Origin: Panorpa germanica
Taxonomy: Eukaryota; Arthropoda; Insecta; Mecoptera; Panorpidae
Length of the DNA: 64,000 nucleotides
Reading direction: 5' to 3'
Assembly: GCA_963678705.1 (NCBI GenBank)
Contig: OY783213.1
Span: 11,226,451-11,290,450, forward strand
Shown: in pieces, positions 26,756-38,488 of the stretch
Numbering within the stretch: position 1 is the stretch's first letter
Layout: each line of letters begins with the position of its first letter
The notes under the pieces: generated by a model
The model's database searches: none
Told to the model about the DNA's origin: nothing
The model's input: only the letters and a program-made list of their open reading frames with translations
Made by a program: the position numbers and the translations under genes

Positions 26756-29202
26756 TCAACACCTTTATTCCTAAAGCGTCATCTAAGGCGTTCATAAGTA
26801 TATTTACTGTAATACTGTTTTACCGACAATTTCTTTACATAAATAACATATGTCAAATGTATTTAAGAATGTTACTAGATTTTTGAATTCATCAAAAGCA
26901 GCAAATAAAAAATAAAACAAGTAAACGAGCTTTATCGAGATTGTCTGCAGACTTTTTTAATTCCTTAACTTACAAATGATGTTTAAATTGACTTCAATTA
27001 ATTTAATGCTCTTAACTCTAGACTCTAGACTAAAATGTCTGAGTTAGAATTATTTCTTTGACATTCAGAATTCAATTAACTTGAATGTAAAGCTGCTTCC
27101 GTCTCCACCTCCGTCTATCTCCATCTCTCTCCATCTCTGTTCGTTGTCTCCATTACAACTGCTTATTATTATATTTAAGCTGCTTTTAAAGGGAATTCTT
27201 TAAAACAACAACAGTGGATTATTTGTCTTGGATGCTGTATTCTCTGTTATGTGTTCTGTGTAGTATCTCTTTGCTGCAACTGTGAGAGCATCAGCATCAA
27301 ACAACAAAGGGAATTGTTTATTTACAAGAGGGACAGAAATAAAATGGTATAAGATATTCTAGTATTTATTTGTAAAGAAAATTGTCAAAGGGGTAATAAC
27401 TAAGTAAAGCTGTAGAATAAAAGAATACACATTTTATGCACTATTTAAATCTGAAGAGATTTTTTGAAGACCATTTTTGAGGTCAAGCTGTAATTGGTAC
27501 ACACAAATGCAGAAGAATCAAATAGCCTCTTTTGGTAAATGCATAGAAGATGTCCCAAAATAGAGTTTCTATTTAAAGTCGTTATAAAAATATTAAAATA
27601 CTCCAATGGGTAAAACATGTAATACGAATTAGTAGTAACAAAATGGCTAAGAAATTTCTGGAAGATTAAAAAAAAATGGGAATTAAAAAGAAGATATCAC
27701 AAATTTTTCAGTCAACAATTAAAAGAACTACAAAAAAAATGAGATCATCAGCGTAATTTTAAACATCGAATTGATGATTGAATACATAAACAATAAAAAT
27801 AAAATCTTTAAAAAATAATAAATTTCAGTAATTTATTAATTACTCGTAAGTATATATATTTAGAATTATCACTTTCAATCACTTTATTTTATCAATTTAA
27901 AGTTTCTTTACAAAATATGCAGATCGCAAACGGTTTCCAAACGAAACTGCTCTGGGAGCCTAGTCTATTTTGTATTTAAATAGTTTTGAAAACTATTTAT
28001 GCACATCTCTGGCCTTTACACTATTAGAGACAAACTAATAAGATTAATTAGTAATCCAATTACATTACATTACATACATTACATGAAATACATACACTAC
28101 ATGACTGTAATTGTAAACAGTTATCGTTAACCAAAAATATCGTAGACATTAGTCTGACCAACATTAAGCTTTTGTGTTTTTACCTACTGTCCAAATCCTT
28201 GTTATACTTTCCTTGAAATATTACCTACTTGTGATAAATCCTTAAACTTACATGGAACGAATTATAAAAACCAAAGTCCACTAAACTTAAGAGTAATTAT
28301 AATTACATTAAATCTTATGACTACTCAATTAGTAATCATACACGAAATGTTTAATGATTTCAACCTTATGCTAGTAAATTGCGCGAAATTTAAATGCAGC
28401 GTTGTTATTTAGTTTATCCCACATAATTAAAAACCCAATGATTTACTTTAACGTAACTTGAATTAATTATCAATATCGCAGAAGAGAAAAACATATAAAA
28501 AAGTAAGAAAGAGTAAGTGAGAAAACATAATTATACTTTCACAGCTCTGCAAAATTTAATTTTATTTATATAAAGAAAGAATTTTACTATCTACAGCTTA
28601 TTTAATTTTAATACAGGTTCGTAATTCCATTGAATCTTCTAATCTTATAAAAAAAAGAAAAATAATAAAAAATGAACGTAGTAATTAAATTTTTGCAAGA
28701 CTAAATCCCTGTTGTAAAATGAATAATGGTTTTAATTTAAAAATAAATTACTGTTAAAGATAATTAACTTATTTTTACGTCTCCACCATATAGTAGGTTA
28801 TAAATCATTTTGTTAACCTGCTTTGCGATGTGGTGGGGGTCTTGAGTCGTTACTGTCGTTTTGGCAGCTTTCTTCTGGCTGTTTTACCGCTTGTACTGCA
28901 AGATATTACAATACAGCATCTCTGGTCCAGGCACTGCACCAGTAAACTACGCTACACAAACGTTTAATTATACAAGTTAACCACAATGTAAATATTTTCT
29001 ACATTCTTCAAAATATTCTTTAGTATTTTATTTTTAATGCCCTATTACTTTTTGTGTTATAACTTGTTTTATAATTGGACTGTAAAAATACTTAAAATAA
29101 TAATGGAGACACGTCTGCGTTTACACAATTAAGTATTTGTCGTATTGACTATGGTAGACAATGCTTGTCGCAAATTTGACCCGGCGAGCTAGGTTGCATA
29201 AC
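26756..29202. other. Non-coding, nothing recognised
   Basis: AT-rich. A simple ATTACATTACATAC-type stretch lies at about 28060-28105. A few mixed-composition patches (27080-27280, 28790-28960) show no splice-bounded open frame that I could defend. Confidence 0.5.
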
Positions 29203-29799
29203 CAGGGCGGCCACAGACCTGGAAAACCTGGAAATCCGGGAATTATCAGAGAATTTAATGCAACCTTGAAATATCGTGGAAATATCAGGGAATTTGATTG
29301 ATTGCAACTATTTCATATATAGTATATAATATTTCATTTAAAATTCAAAATGAAATGAATCAGAAAGTTTAAAAAGAAAATTTGTAGCTAATGAAAAAAA
29401 AATTGGCGTCAAAAAAAGCTGAAATTCAAGTTATTGATGATCAATTTAGAAATCTTCAATAATTTTATCTATTAAATATTAGGAGTTATTTGGTCTAGTT
29501 TATACTAGTCATTAACTTATTTTTGTCTTACTCAATTTAAGTTACTTGTTATTTACGAAATCGAATTTAATTAGTTATTAAACGCCAACTAAAGCAATGA
29601 GATAAGAAATAAATATGAACATGTCTTTTTTTTTTAGTTTAATACCAGATTCAAATATTGGCAATTACAATATAATCAAAACTTTAAATATTTAAATAAT
29701 ACAAATCAAATTTGTATATAAGGGAAAAGTACGAAAAACTTTACTGGGAAACCTGGAATTATTGGGGAAATTTGAAATAATTTTCTTGTGGTCACCCTG
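29203..29799. mobile_element. CAGGG-ended MITE (hAT-like)
   Basis: 597 bp starting CAGGGCGGCCACAGACCTGG and ending, on the other strand, CAGGGTGACCACAAGAAAAT. Several CCTGGAAA/GGGAATT motifs near both ends are characteristic of a widespread insect non-autonomous family. ATAAC flanks it on both sides (29198-29202 and 29800-29804), a partial target duplication. Non-coding. Confidence 0.7.
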
Positions 29800-29804
29800 A
29801 TAAC

Positions 29805-31618
29805 AAATTTTTTCAACCCGTGTAGGAAATTGTCTTACAGTTCACGTTCACGGTTGTCACAAACTAGTTTAAAGGTTGATTTGATACTTCTCATACAGGT
29901 ATTGTTTTGTTGCGCAAGAATTACACTTGTTAGATTATTACAAGGTAATAAAAGTGTTAAACTTCGTTACATTTTCTACACGGGTAAAGGCTTTCTATGT
30001 AAACCTGCTTACAGACGCTCAACATCTTCTTTGGCACGACAAATTGATAACAAAGATGACAATCAAGCTTATAGTCTATAAATCCCACAAGAAAAGTTTC
30101 TTTAAATATATATTTCATATTTTTCTAAGATGTGTTAGCTAAATTTAAACTTTCAGCGCTATTGTTAGCTAGATGGAAACTTCCCATTCCATATGCGGTT
30201 TTTATTTGATTCATGTTACGAACATCAAATATTAGCGCTTTATTTTTATTAAAATTACAGTAAGATAAATATTTAAAATTCTATTTTATTTATCTTGAAA
30301 ATAAAAATAATCTAGAAAACTTGAAGATAACGTTAGAGACATTGTAAAGTAAATGTTCCTTCGGTACTAGTAGAGAGAAAGAGTGAGAGAGAGAGAGAGT
30401 ACTGTTTCTTTTGCGACGCGACGATCACATGTACTAGAATTTCTCATGGATAAATATCTGAACCACTTTACTTTGCCGGAAGCTAGCGTTTTCTATAAAA
30501 GCTTTTCTTTTGCAGTTGTCTGCCAGTGTTAAGGATACGGATGCACTAGTATGCTTATATGTTACATATATATATTCACGTTACTTGTAACGATTCTGTT
30601 GTATGTTCAGCTGCTAGTAATCTGTATGAAGATAACACTGCTCCTTGACGAGATCCTGTTACCGAGATCTGTCGGTGATCGCAGAAGAAATACTGGAAAG
30701 GATATTCATTTCTGAAATTTGAACCAGTTCGAATATCTCATGGAAATGATTGATTTGGTAAATATATAGATATTGATTATTTGCCTCTTATGTAATATTT
30801 AAATTCAGGCGTAGTTTTAAGTTTCCTTAAAAACTGACTTCAGCCCTATCGCCCACACCCTCTTAACTCTATTCTACAACTGTATACAAATTTTAGATTT
30901 CTAAAATGTCGAACTACTTTTCTCCTATCTAATCTTTAATAATTAAACATTTTTCTGTGTAGTCTATATTTAGATATATCAGACTATTCTACAAACAAGA
31001 AATCAGAAAAATTATTTTAATATTTTATTTTCAATTGAAGACATCATCAGATTTTTGCTTACTTTTCCTAACATTTAATAGCAACTTGTTCATTAATTTT
31101 ATAAGTTGTTGTATTTTTATTTTTCTGTTAATTAAAAATACTAACGTAGTATTATTTTACTTCTAATTAGTTAAATTAATTGTTTATATAATCTGTCACT
31201 CTCTAATTAACTTGTTACGTCACAAAACACAAACTTCCTGCTTCGCTACGAGGAGTGCAACTAACCTGGAGAGGCGTACTCTCTCTCGTTAATTTTAGTT
31301 TCGATTTTTAAAGATGAATAAAACAAGATATAAATAATAATAATGTAGTAAGGTGTGTACAACATTTTGTATGTGCATTTTTATATAATTTAATTTTTAT
31401 AGATTCCTTTTTATACTTTTTGCATATCGATTATACAATTCATTAAAGATAACTCTTCCAAAAATCGTAATTTGAGTTGAATATGCAATTATATGCGAAA
31501 TTGTATCCTCTGTGCGATTTAATACTAAGATATCTCATAAATGCAACCAAACAAAATTATAATGCAGAAAAACTTGTCGAATACTGCTAGAGTGCTTGTA
31601 ACTCGACCATTTATTTAT
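29805..31618. other. Non-coding, nothing recognised
   Basis: Contains a GA-rich run at about 30371-30402. A TATAAAAG string at about 30496 with a weak initiator-like GCAGTTG 20 bases later was considered, but no gene follows. Open frames at 29788-30142 look fortuitous. Confidence 0.5.
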
Positions 31619-31830
31619 TTAATGAATTTTGATCTTTCTAAACTATAATTTATGCATTCAAATATAATATGATCCAAAGTTCCTTCTTCACCACATTGAC
31701 ATCTATCGTCGGATTTAATATTAATTTTGTACAGGTGAGCTGGAGTTTTACGATGATTACTTTTGATTTTGATTATAGTTGATATAATTTTGCGGGATTA
31801 AATTAATTGTGATTAAAACTTTTCCTGTTA
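31619..31830 (-). mobile_element. Remnant of I-type LINE 3' end
   Basis: The minus strand resembles the C-terminal zinc-finger region of the intact LINE at 34361-40120 (compare TCCACATTGACATCTATC-type and GTACAGGTGAGCTGGA-type strings with 34738-34790). It encodes a degenerate AHLYKINIK-x-CQCGEEGTLDHI. It may extend to about 32260, where a minus-strand frame remains open, but similarity fades. Confidence 0.6.
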
Positions 31831-33840
31831 ATACTAAATTTTTGTTAAATGATTTAAAATTAATTAGTGAATTATTTAAATATTTAGAAATTTGTAAAAT
31901 AGAATTATAAAATGTGAAATATCTGTAAAAAATGTTTGATGTGTACTCATTTTTTAGTGGTCGATTGTTCAATTGTTGATTGAAATTAATGTTAATGAAT
32001 TAATATATACGTATGTTAAAAATTTGAATGGTAGTTTTAGCGCTACAGATTTCGGCCATATTTATGACGTAACATTTCTGTACTTTTAAGGGTAGGTCGG
32101 TTATTTTTTCTGTGAATAAGAGTTCTGTGTTGAACATCTTATCTCTTTTACGCTCTGTTGTATAAACATTGATTTTAGGTTGCATTATATGCGGAGATGT
32201 CTTATTAATAAACTGAACAATAGATATGATTATATTCTCCAATGTATTAAAGAACATTAATTTTCAGTATCTCATTTATAAATTAACAACAAGCAAACCA
32301 AGAAAACCCAACACAGTTATTTGGTATTAAAGCATAGGAGTCTGATATTCAACTTATATTAATGTTACGCGCGCATTAGATTCTCCTCTACTGAATTACT
32401 GCAACAAAACAATGAGCAAATTAACAGGATGCATTCACACTGCAACACTTTTTCGTATTTCCTGTACACATCAAAATGAACATGACACAGTTTGTCATAC
32501 TCTCATACTACATTCACAGTCGTACTCAGAGCATGTAATTTACTAGAGGTGTTAAATAATTTCGTTAGTTTATTTAATATTTTGACTAGGTAGCAAATTT
32601 CAATTATATTTTAAATATAATTAGTATGAGTATTTCTGTTTTGGAACGTGGTGAACAATTTGTTTTACCACATTTCATAATTAAAACTTTCCGTGGTTTA
32701 AAGTTCAACCTGTCTGCATGATTTCATGTATACGTCACAAGTTTTACTTCTAATTAACTTTATACGTGTGAAGACTGTTACTAAGAATATAAAATAGTTT
32801 ATTAATTTTTGAAGTTAAAGTTCCTTAACCAGATTTCATTAAATTTCACTGTGTTGTGAAATCATATGACACATAAGTATATATAAAGTTTAGCGACACT
32901 ATAAAAATTATTAACGTGAGTTATTGTTTTGTTGTACATTTGCGGAAAGATAATTATTTCGTAAAATTGGATTATTTTTGTTTTAATAATTGAAATAACT
33001 ATATTTCATATATATTATTAAAACACTATATAATTCAAAAATATAATTAATACTACAAAAGAATATATATTTCATATATAGCAGCATTCATCCTACTAAG
33101 TCCTACACCCTGCATGTACCGATATGTAAAAATTGATAAAAATATTATCACGGCTCAAACTGAGCTATGATAAATACCGTTTACTTATGTTAAACATAAG
33201 CATAGTTTCTTAAATGTTGCATCGGTTATTCTACACGATTTCCTTTATAAAGTATTACCTGCTTTATAAGAAATTCTCCTATACATATTATTTATGGGTA
33301 AGATAGTTGTTTATACATGTTCCTTAAATATGACATTTATCACTCCTGCGGTCTGTGTGTCTGTGTGTGCGTGCGTCAAGAAATATGACTATAATTAGCT
33401 TCCAACTAAGCAGGAGGTGTAGAAGATATAACCATTCAAATATATTTTTAATTACCCTTTGTTTAAAGACAGGAGTCTAATTTCGTACAACAGTTTAGAC
33501 GATGAAGAACTAAAAATATCTTTAAGAAGTAAAATTGAGCAAGTATAAATACGAAAGCTAAAGGTAAATTAAGGATAGTTGATGTTTGTTATACGTTAGA
33601 AGTATACACCATAGTTAAATCATTAAAAGAATCCATAATTCACAAACATGTCAAATTACAATTAAGATTTTTTTTAAATTATTTTTAAAGTAATTAAATA
33701 TATGAAAATTGTTGTTTTGTGTTCGATCGTAATTAAGCTGCGACAGTATCTTAGGAAGACTACGAGTATGTAAGTACAGACTTCTCAAGTTTTATATAAT
33801 GTGTATTATAGAACTGAACAGCAGTACCGCTTCGCTCTAG
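31831..33840. other. Non-coding, nothing recognised
   Basis: AT-rich. A short TG/TGCG-rich tract is at about 33350-33376. The minus-strand open frame at 32000-32257 has no recognised domain. A mixed-composition patch at 33780-33840 directly precedes the foldback MITE. Confidence 0.5.
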
Positions 33841-33848
33841 GCACCGTG

Positions 33849-34328
33849 CAGGGTACTATCACTTAGTGTAAAATTCATCACTGTCGCTTTAAGCGCCCTC
33901 AGTCCGCCATTTTTGGAATAGTGAACTAAAATACTCGGCGACGCAACATTTGAAGGGTGAAAGGAGTGCACTGAGCTAAAGTTCAGTGCAGTTCAGCGAT
34001 ACCACATATTAAAACATAATATTTTTTACGTTTACAATTTCTGTTGGTAGAAATACATTTGAGTTTATTATTTCTTTTTCAATACTATTTGTTACATTTT
34101 TAATATCAGTAGATATTCTACCAACAGAAATTGTAAACGTAAAAAATATTATGTTTTAATATGTGGTATCACTGAACTGCACTGAACTTTAGCTCAGTGC
34201 ACTCCCTTCACTCTTCATTCCCTTCAAATGTTGAGTCGCCGAGCATTTTAGTTCACTTTTCCAAAAATGGCGGACTGAGGGCGCCTAAAGCGACAGTGAT
34301 GAATTTTACACTAAGTGGTAGTACCCTG
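33849..34328. mobile_element. hAT-type foldback MITE with 8-bp target duplication
   Basis: 480 bp, almost entirely two inverted arms (33849-34052 and 34116-34328) around a 63-bp loop. It starts CAGGGTACTA and ends with the complement. GCACCGTG flanks it exactly on both sides (33841-33848 and 34329-34336), the 8-bp duplication of hAT elements. The arms carry GC-rich blocks (AAGCGCCCTCAGTCCGCC). Transcripts would form a long hairpin. Non-coding. Confidence 0.9.
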
Positions 34329-34554
34329 GCACCGTGCCACTTCACACTAGGCCCTGCACCTTTTTTTTTTTTTTTTTTTTTATTTATTAAGGCTTTGGCT
34401 TATTCAGCCTTCTTGCCATTGCTTTTATTTGTAAAATTATATAAAAATTTACATATAAATTATAATTGTTCTAATAAATACAAAACAAATTGATTCTTTT
34501 TAAAAAATTAAACTTAAAATTAAATACATACTAAATAAAATATTTTAACTTAAA

Positions 34555-37500
34555 TTACACTTCTATATTATTTTCTATCACAAAGTTTGTTAATATTTCC
34601 GCCGTTGCTTCACTTGTCATTAAACAGGACATATTGACTGGGAACTGTGTTACATTACATAAATCATTTAAAAGTCTATCAATTTTTGATGTTAAAAGAT
34701 GACACCCTAGAATTATATGGTCCAAAGACCCTTCTTCTCCACATCTACAATTTGGTGTGTCTTTTATATTTATTTTGTATAGATGAGCTGGACATCTAGA
34801 ATGCCCAGATTTCATTCGACAATTTGTTGAAATATATCTCCGTGAATGATTTTTATTAAACCATGTGGTTGTTGGAATTTTTTGATTCGCTGCAAAAAAA
34901 AATTTTCCAGTACTTTGACTTTTCTCATTATATATATTCTGCCATTCTGCCATACAATTTTCTTTAATTATTTTTTTGGAATCATTTATTGACCAATTTA
35001 TTTCGATTATTTCCCCATCTACACAAGCTTCTTTGGCCAGTTTGTCAGCCATTTCGTTTCCTTTTATGCCTACATGTCCAGGAATCCAAATAAGTTTAAC
35101 ATTGATATCATTTTTTTCCATTTTTAAAAGATATTCTTTAATTGAACATATTTTGTTATTATTATTGTTTTTGAATTTATTGTTATTTAAAGATACACAA
35201 ACACTACGAGAATCTGTGAAGATTAATATATTTTTATTGTCAGTTTTTTGTATTATTTCTAGTAATTTCATAATTGCTGTTATTTCTGTATTATAAGAAT
35301 TTGTGATGTTGTTAAGTTTGTATTTGTACTGTTGATCTGTATTATAATTGAAAATGCCAATTCCTCCAGTCCTAGTGTTTTTTTCGAATGAACCATCGGT
35401 AAACCATATACTCCAGTTTATATCATCTTTTGTTATATATTCCATATATTTTTGATAAGTTATTTCCTTACTGTCATTCTTCTTGAACAAATTTATTTCT
35501 GTATGTATTGTTGTCATGCTTATTTCTAATGGAAATTTGAAAAAAGGTATAATGTTGTGTACCTCTAAGTTCAAGTTATTATATCTATCAAAACTAGTTA
35601 AAAGTGCCGGTTTTTTATGAGTTGTCCAATATGGTTTATTATAAAGAACATATAGTTTAGATAATCTTGTATTTAAGGGGCCACATGCGTTATGTCTGTT
35701 TTTACAAAAGAAACTGTCTGATATTTGTTGTATTCTGATATTTACCGGAGGAATATTAGTTTGATAGTTGAGGATTTGGATTGGTGTTGAAACCATTGCA
35801 CCTAATATTATTCTTAAACATTTGTTTTGTATAATTTCAATTTTTTTTAATCTTGAGTTATTTGCGGTGCAGATCATAGTACTAGAATAGTCAATATGCG
35901 GTCTAACAATAGCTTTATATATTTTTATTAAGGTTGTTGGGTGTGCGCCCCATTTGTATCCTGCTATACATCGCATCAAATTTAAGCCTTTTTGACATTT
36001 GTTAATAATATGTGCAATTTCTTTCGCCCAAGTGCTTTTCGTATCAAAGAATATACCCAGAAATTTGGTATTTGAAGTAACAGTTATATTTTTATTTCTG
36101 AAGGTTATTTTTGGACTGCAGTTTATTCTATGCCTTGTAAATATAACTATTTTACTTTTTTCTGACGATATATTTAATTTGATTTCCTTTAATAAAATAT
36201 CTAGTTTTCTTAATTTCGATTGTAATCTGTTTTGAGCTATATATTGTGTATGACCCATACTATAAATAACCATGTCATCTGCATACATCAGTACTGTTGT
36301 GTTGTTATCTGATAATGTTGTTAACTTTTCTGTGTATATGTTGAATAATAATGGAGATAATATTGAGCCTTGTGGAATTCCGTGATTACATAGTATAGGA
36401 CCAGTTAACTTATTATTGTATCTAACTGTTATTTCTCTATTTTGGAAGTAGTTTATAATCCAGTTGGATATTTTGAAAGATATACCTATGTTTTCTACTT
36501 TTTCTTTTAATATTTTTAGATTAACATTGTCATAAGCAGCTTCAATGTCAATGAAAGCAGCTATCATATAATGATTTTTACTGTATGTTCTTTGAATATC
36601 GATATTCAATATGTTTAAGTTATGCTGTGTACTTCTTGTTTTTCTAAACGCAAATTGTAACTCAGGTAATCTTTTATGATGTTCGAGATACCACTCCAGT
36701 CTGTTTTTGATGATGGATTCCATAGTTTTGCCCATACATGATAGTAAAGTAATTGGTCTGAATGATTCTTCTTTGTTTGGATCTTTTCCTGTTTTTAATA
36801 TAGGAACAACGATATGTTTTTTCCAGTCTAATGGTATATCAGCAGTGTTTAATGACAGATTGTATATTTGTGTAAGATGATTTATTGCATTGTCAGGTAA
36901 GTTTTGTATCATTTTGTAATTTATTCTATCAAATCCTGTGCTACTGTTTTTATTATGATTTAACGCGAATTTTACTTCATTTTTATTTATGTTATTATCT
37001 AGAAAATTATCTTTTACGATGGTGGTGGTAGTAATATTTAAATTGTTGTTCTGTGGAAATTTTTTTTTAATGAATTCTTCTATTAAATTTTCATTATCAC
37101 TTATCCTTTTAGTACTATAGCTTTTATTGTTAATTTTTCTTATATTATTCCAGACAATGTTGGTTGTTGTGTTTGGGTTTAAATTCTCGCAGAAATTTTG
37201 CCATTCTATTTTTTTTCTGGCTCTAAAATATCGTCTGGTTTTAGCTTGATGTTTTTTATAATTTAAATAATTCGCCATTGTCATGTTTTTATTAAAAATA
37301 GTTAGTGCTAATTTTCTTTGAGCTATCATTTTATTGCACTCAGTGTCCCACCAAGACGGTTTTATTTTATTAGGAGTTATATTATACAATCTGGTAGATG
37401 GGATATGTATGTCTGCCGAATTATTAATAACATCTCTAAATTGGTTGTATTTGTTTTCAACATCTTGGGGATTACTTGTGATTCCATTTGTGCTAAGGTT

Positions 37501-38283
37501 TGAAATTCTGCTTTCTATTTCAAGGCTATATTTCTCCCAATCTGCTTTTCGGAAATTTCTCCTCGTTAAATATTCAGATGTACGGTAACGGTCTTTATTA
37601 TAGTCATTCAAACAGAAAAAAATTGGGTAGTGATCACTACCTAAGCTATCTGCAAGAACTTGCCACGAAGTAATTTGTTGTGTTAAAGTCATTGATACCA
37701 ATGTGAGATCCAATATACTGTCCCTTGTACTGAGATTGCTTACTCTAGTTGGTTTATCATCGTTGATAATATTTAGATTTTCGTTTTCTATGAAATCTAA
37801 CAATTCGTTACCTTCATACTGACTACCTGGACAATTTATATCCCAAACAAGATTAGTCGCGTTAAAATCTCCAGCAAGTATAACAGGAACATCTATTTGT
37901 TGTTTTATCTGTGACCAATTAGAATTAGATAGTTTATGATTCGGTTTAGCATAGATTGATAAAATACATATTACATCAGTTTCGTTATGTGTTAAAATTA
38001 TTCCAACTATTTCGACCGAATTAAATGGGTTATTTAGCATTACTCTTTTATATTTTATAGATTTATGAATCAAGATAGCAACACCCCCGTGGGGATTATA
38101 GTTTGTATTCTGTATCCTATCTTCTCTTTCAATAAAATAACCTTTGATGTTGAAATTGATATTTTTTGTTAAAAACGTTTCTGATAGTATGCATATATGT
38201 ATGTTATGCTTCTGTAACATATGTTGTAGTTCCTCTTTAATATATCTGACTCCTCTGCAATTCCATTGAATAAAATTTATCAT
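34555..38283 (-). CDS. LINE ORF2: endonuclease, reverse transcriptase, RNase H
   Basis: 1242 residues. The apurinic-type endonuclease occupies about 1-220 (IQWNCRG, SETFLT, GDFNA, SDHYPIF). Reverse transcriptase motifs include RPITLLSCMGKTME, AFRKTRSTQHN, FIDIEAAYDN (about 581), GIPQGSILSPLLFNIY and YADDMVIY (about 668). RNase H lies at about 960-1085 (WFTDGSF, then TEITAI, FTDSRSV and PGHVGIKGNEMAD). The C-terminal finger has CRCGEEGSLDHIILGC at about 1180. It performs target-primed reverse transcription. RNase H together with this domain order places it near the I group rather than R1 or jockey. All catalytic residues are present. Confidence 0.96.
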   Translation of the reverse strand: MINFIQWNCRGVRYIKEELQHMLQKHNIHICILSETFLTKNINFNIKGYFIEREDRIQNTNYNPHGGVAILIHKSIKYKRVMLNNPFNSVEIVGIILTHNETDVICILSIYAKPNHKLSNSNWSQIKQQIDVPVILAGDFNATNLVWDINCPGSQYEGNELLDFIENENLNIINDDKPTRVSNLSTRDSILDLTLVSMTLTQQITSWQVLADSLGSDHYPIFFCLNDYNKDRYRTSEYLTRRNFRKADWEKYSLEIESRISNLSTNGITSNPQDVENKYNQFRDVINNSADIHIPSTRLYNITPNKIKPSWWDTECNKMIAQRKLALTIFNKNMTMANYLNYKKHQAKTRRYFRARKKIEWQNFCENLNPNTTTNIVWNNIRKINNKSYSTKRISDNENLIEEFIKKKFPQNNNLNITTTTIVKDNFLDNNINKNEVKFALNHNKNSSTGFDRINYKMIQNLPDNAINHLTQIYNLSLNTADIPLDWKKHIVVPILKTGKDPNKEESFRPITLLSCMGKTMESIIKNRLEWYLEHHKRLPELQFAFRKTRSTQHNLNILNIDIQRTYSKNHYMIAAFIDIEAAYDNVNLKILKEKVENIGISFKISNWIINYFQNREITVRYNNKLTGPILCNHGIPQGSILSPLLFNIYTEKLTTLSDNNTTVLMYADDMVIYSMGHTQYIAQNRLQSKLRKLDILLKEIKLNISSEKSKIVIFTRHRINCSPKITFRNKNITVTSNTKFLGIFFDTKSTWAKEIAHIINKCQKGLNLMRCIAGYKWGAHPTTLIKIYKAIVRPHIDYSSTMICTANNSRLKKIEIIQNKCLRIILGAMVSTPIQILNYQTNIPPVNIRIQQISDSFFCKNRHNACGPLNTRLSKLYVLYNKPYWTTHKKPALLTSFDRYNNLNLEVHNIIPFFKFPLEISMTTIHTEINLFKKNDSKEITYQKYMEYITKDDINWSIWFTDGSFEKNTRTGGIGIFNYNTDQQYKYKLNNITNSYNTEITAIMKLLEIIQKTDNKNILIFTDSRSVCVSLNNNKFKNNNNNKICSIKEYLLKMEKNDINVKLIWIPGHVGIKGNEMADKLAKEACVDGEIIEINWSINDSKKIIKENCMAEWQNIYNEKSQSTGKFFFAANQKIPTTTWFNKNHSRRYISTNCRMKSGHSRCPAHLYKINIKDTPNCRCGEEGSLDHIILGCHLLTSKIDRLLNDLCNVTQFPVNMSCLMTSEATAEILTNFVIENNIEV

Positions 38284-38488
38284 TTTAACTGTTTTAATTA
38301 ATGATTAATTTTTATATCTGTCCTTGGTCTTGTTGTTAGATTTATTTATATATTTTATTTTATTTTATTTTCTCTCCGTTTATATAATTATTGTTGATTT
38401 AATATTTTAGTAAATTTATTAAACGATTAGGTTTAGTGATGTGAATAGATTTTTAAAAAATAAACTTAATTTATATATCGATGTTTTC

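Noticed and set aside
30493-30525. TATA box plus initiator as a promoter
   Set aside because: TATAAAAG is present, but the initiator is poor and no exon follows.
34976-35296. Plus-strand ORFs inside the LINE (34976, 35999, 37318, 37334)
   Set aside because: All are antisense shadows of the intact ORF2.
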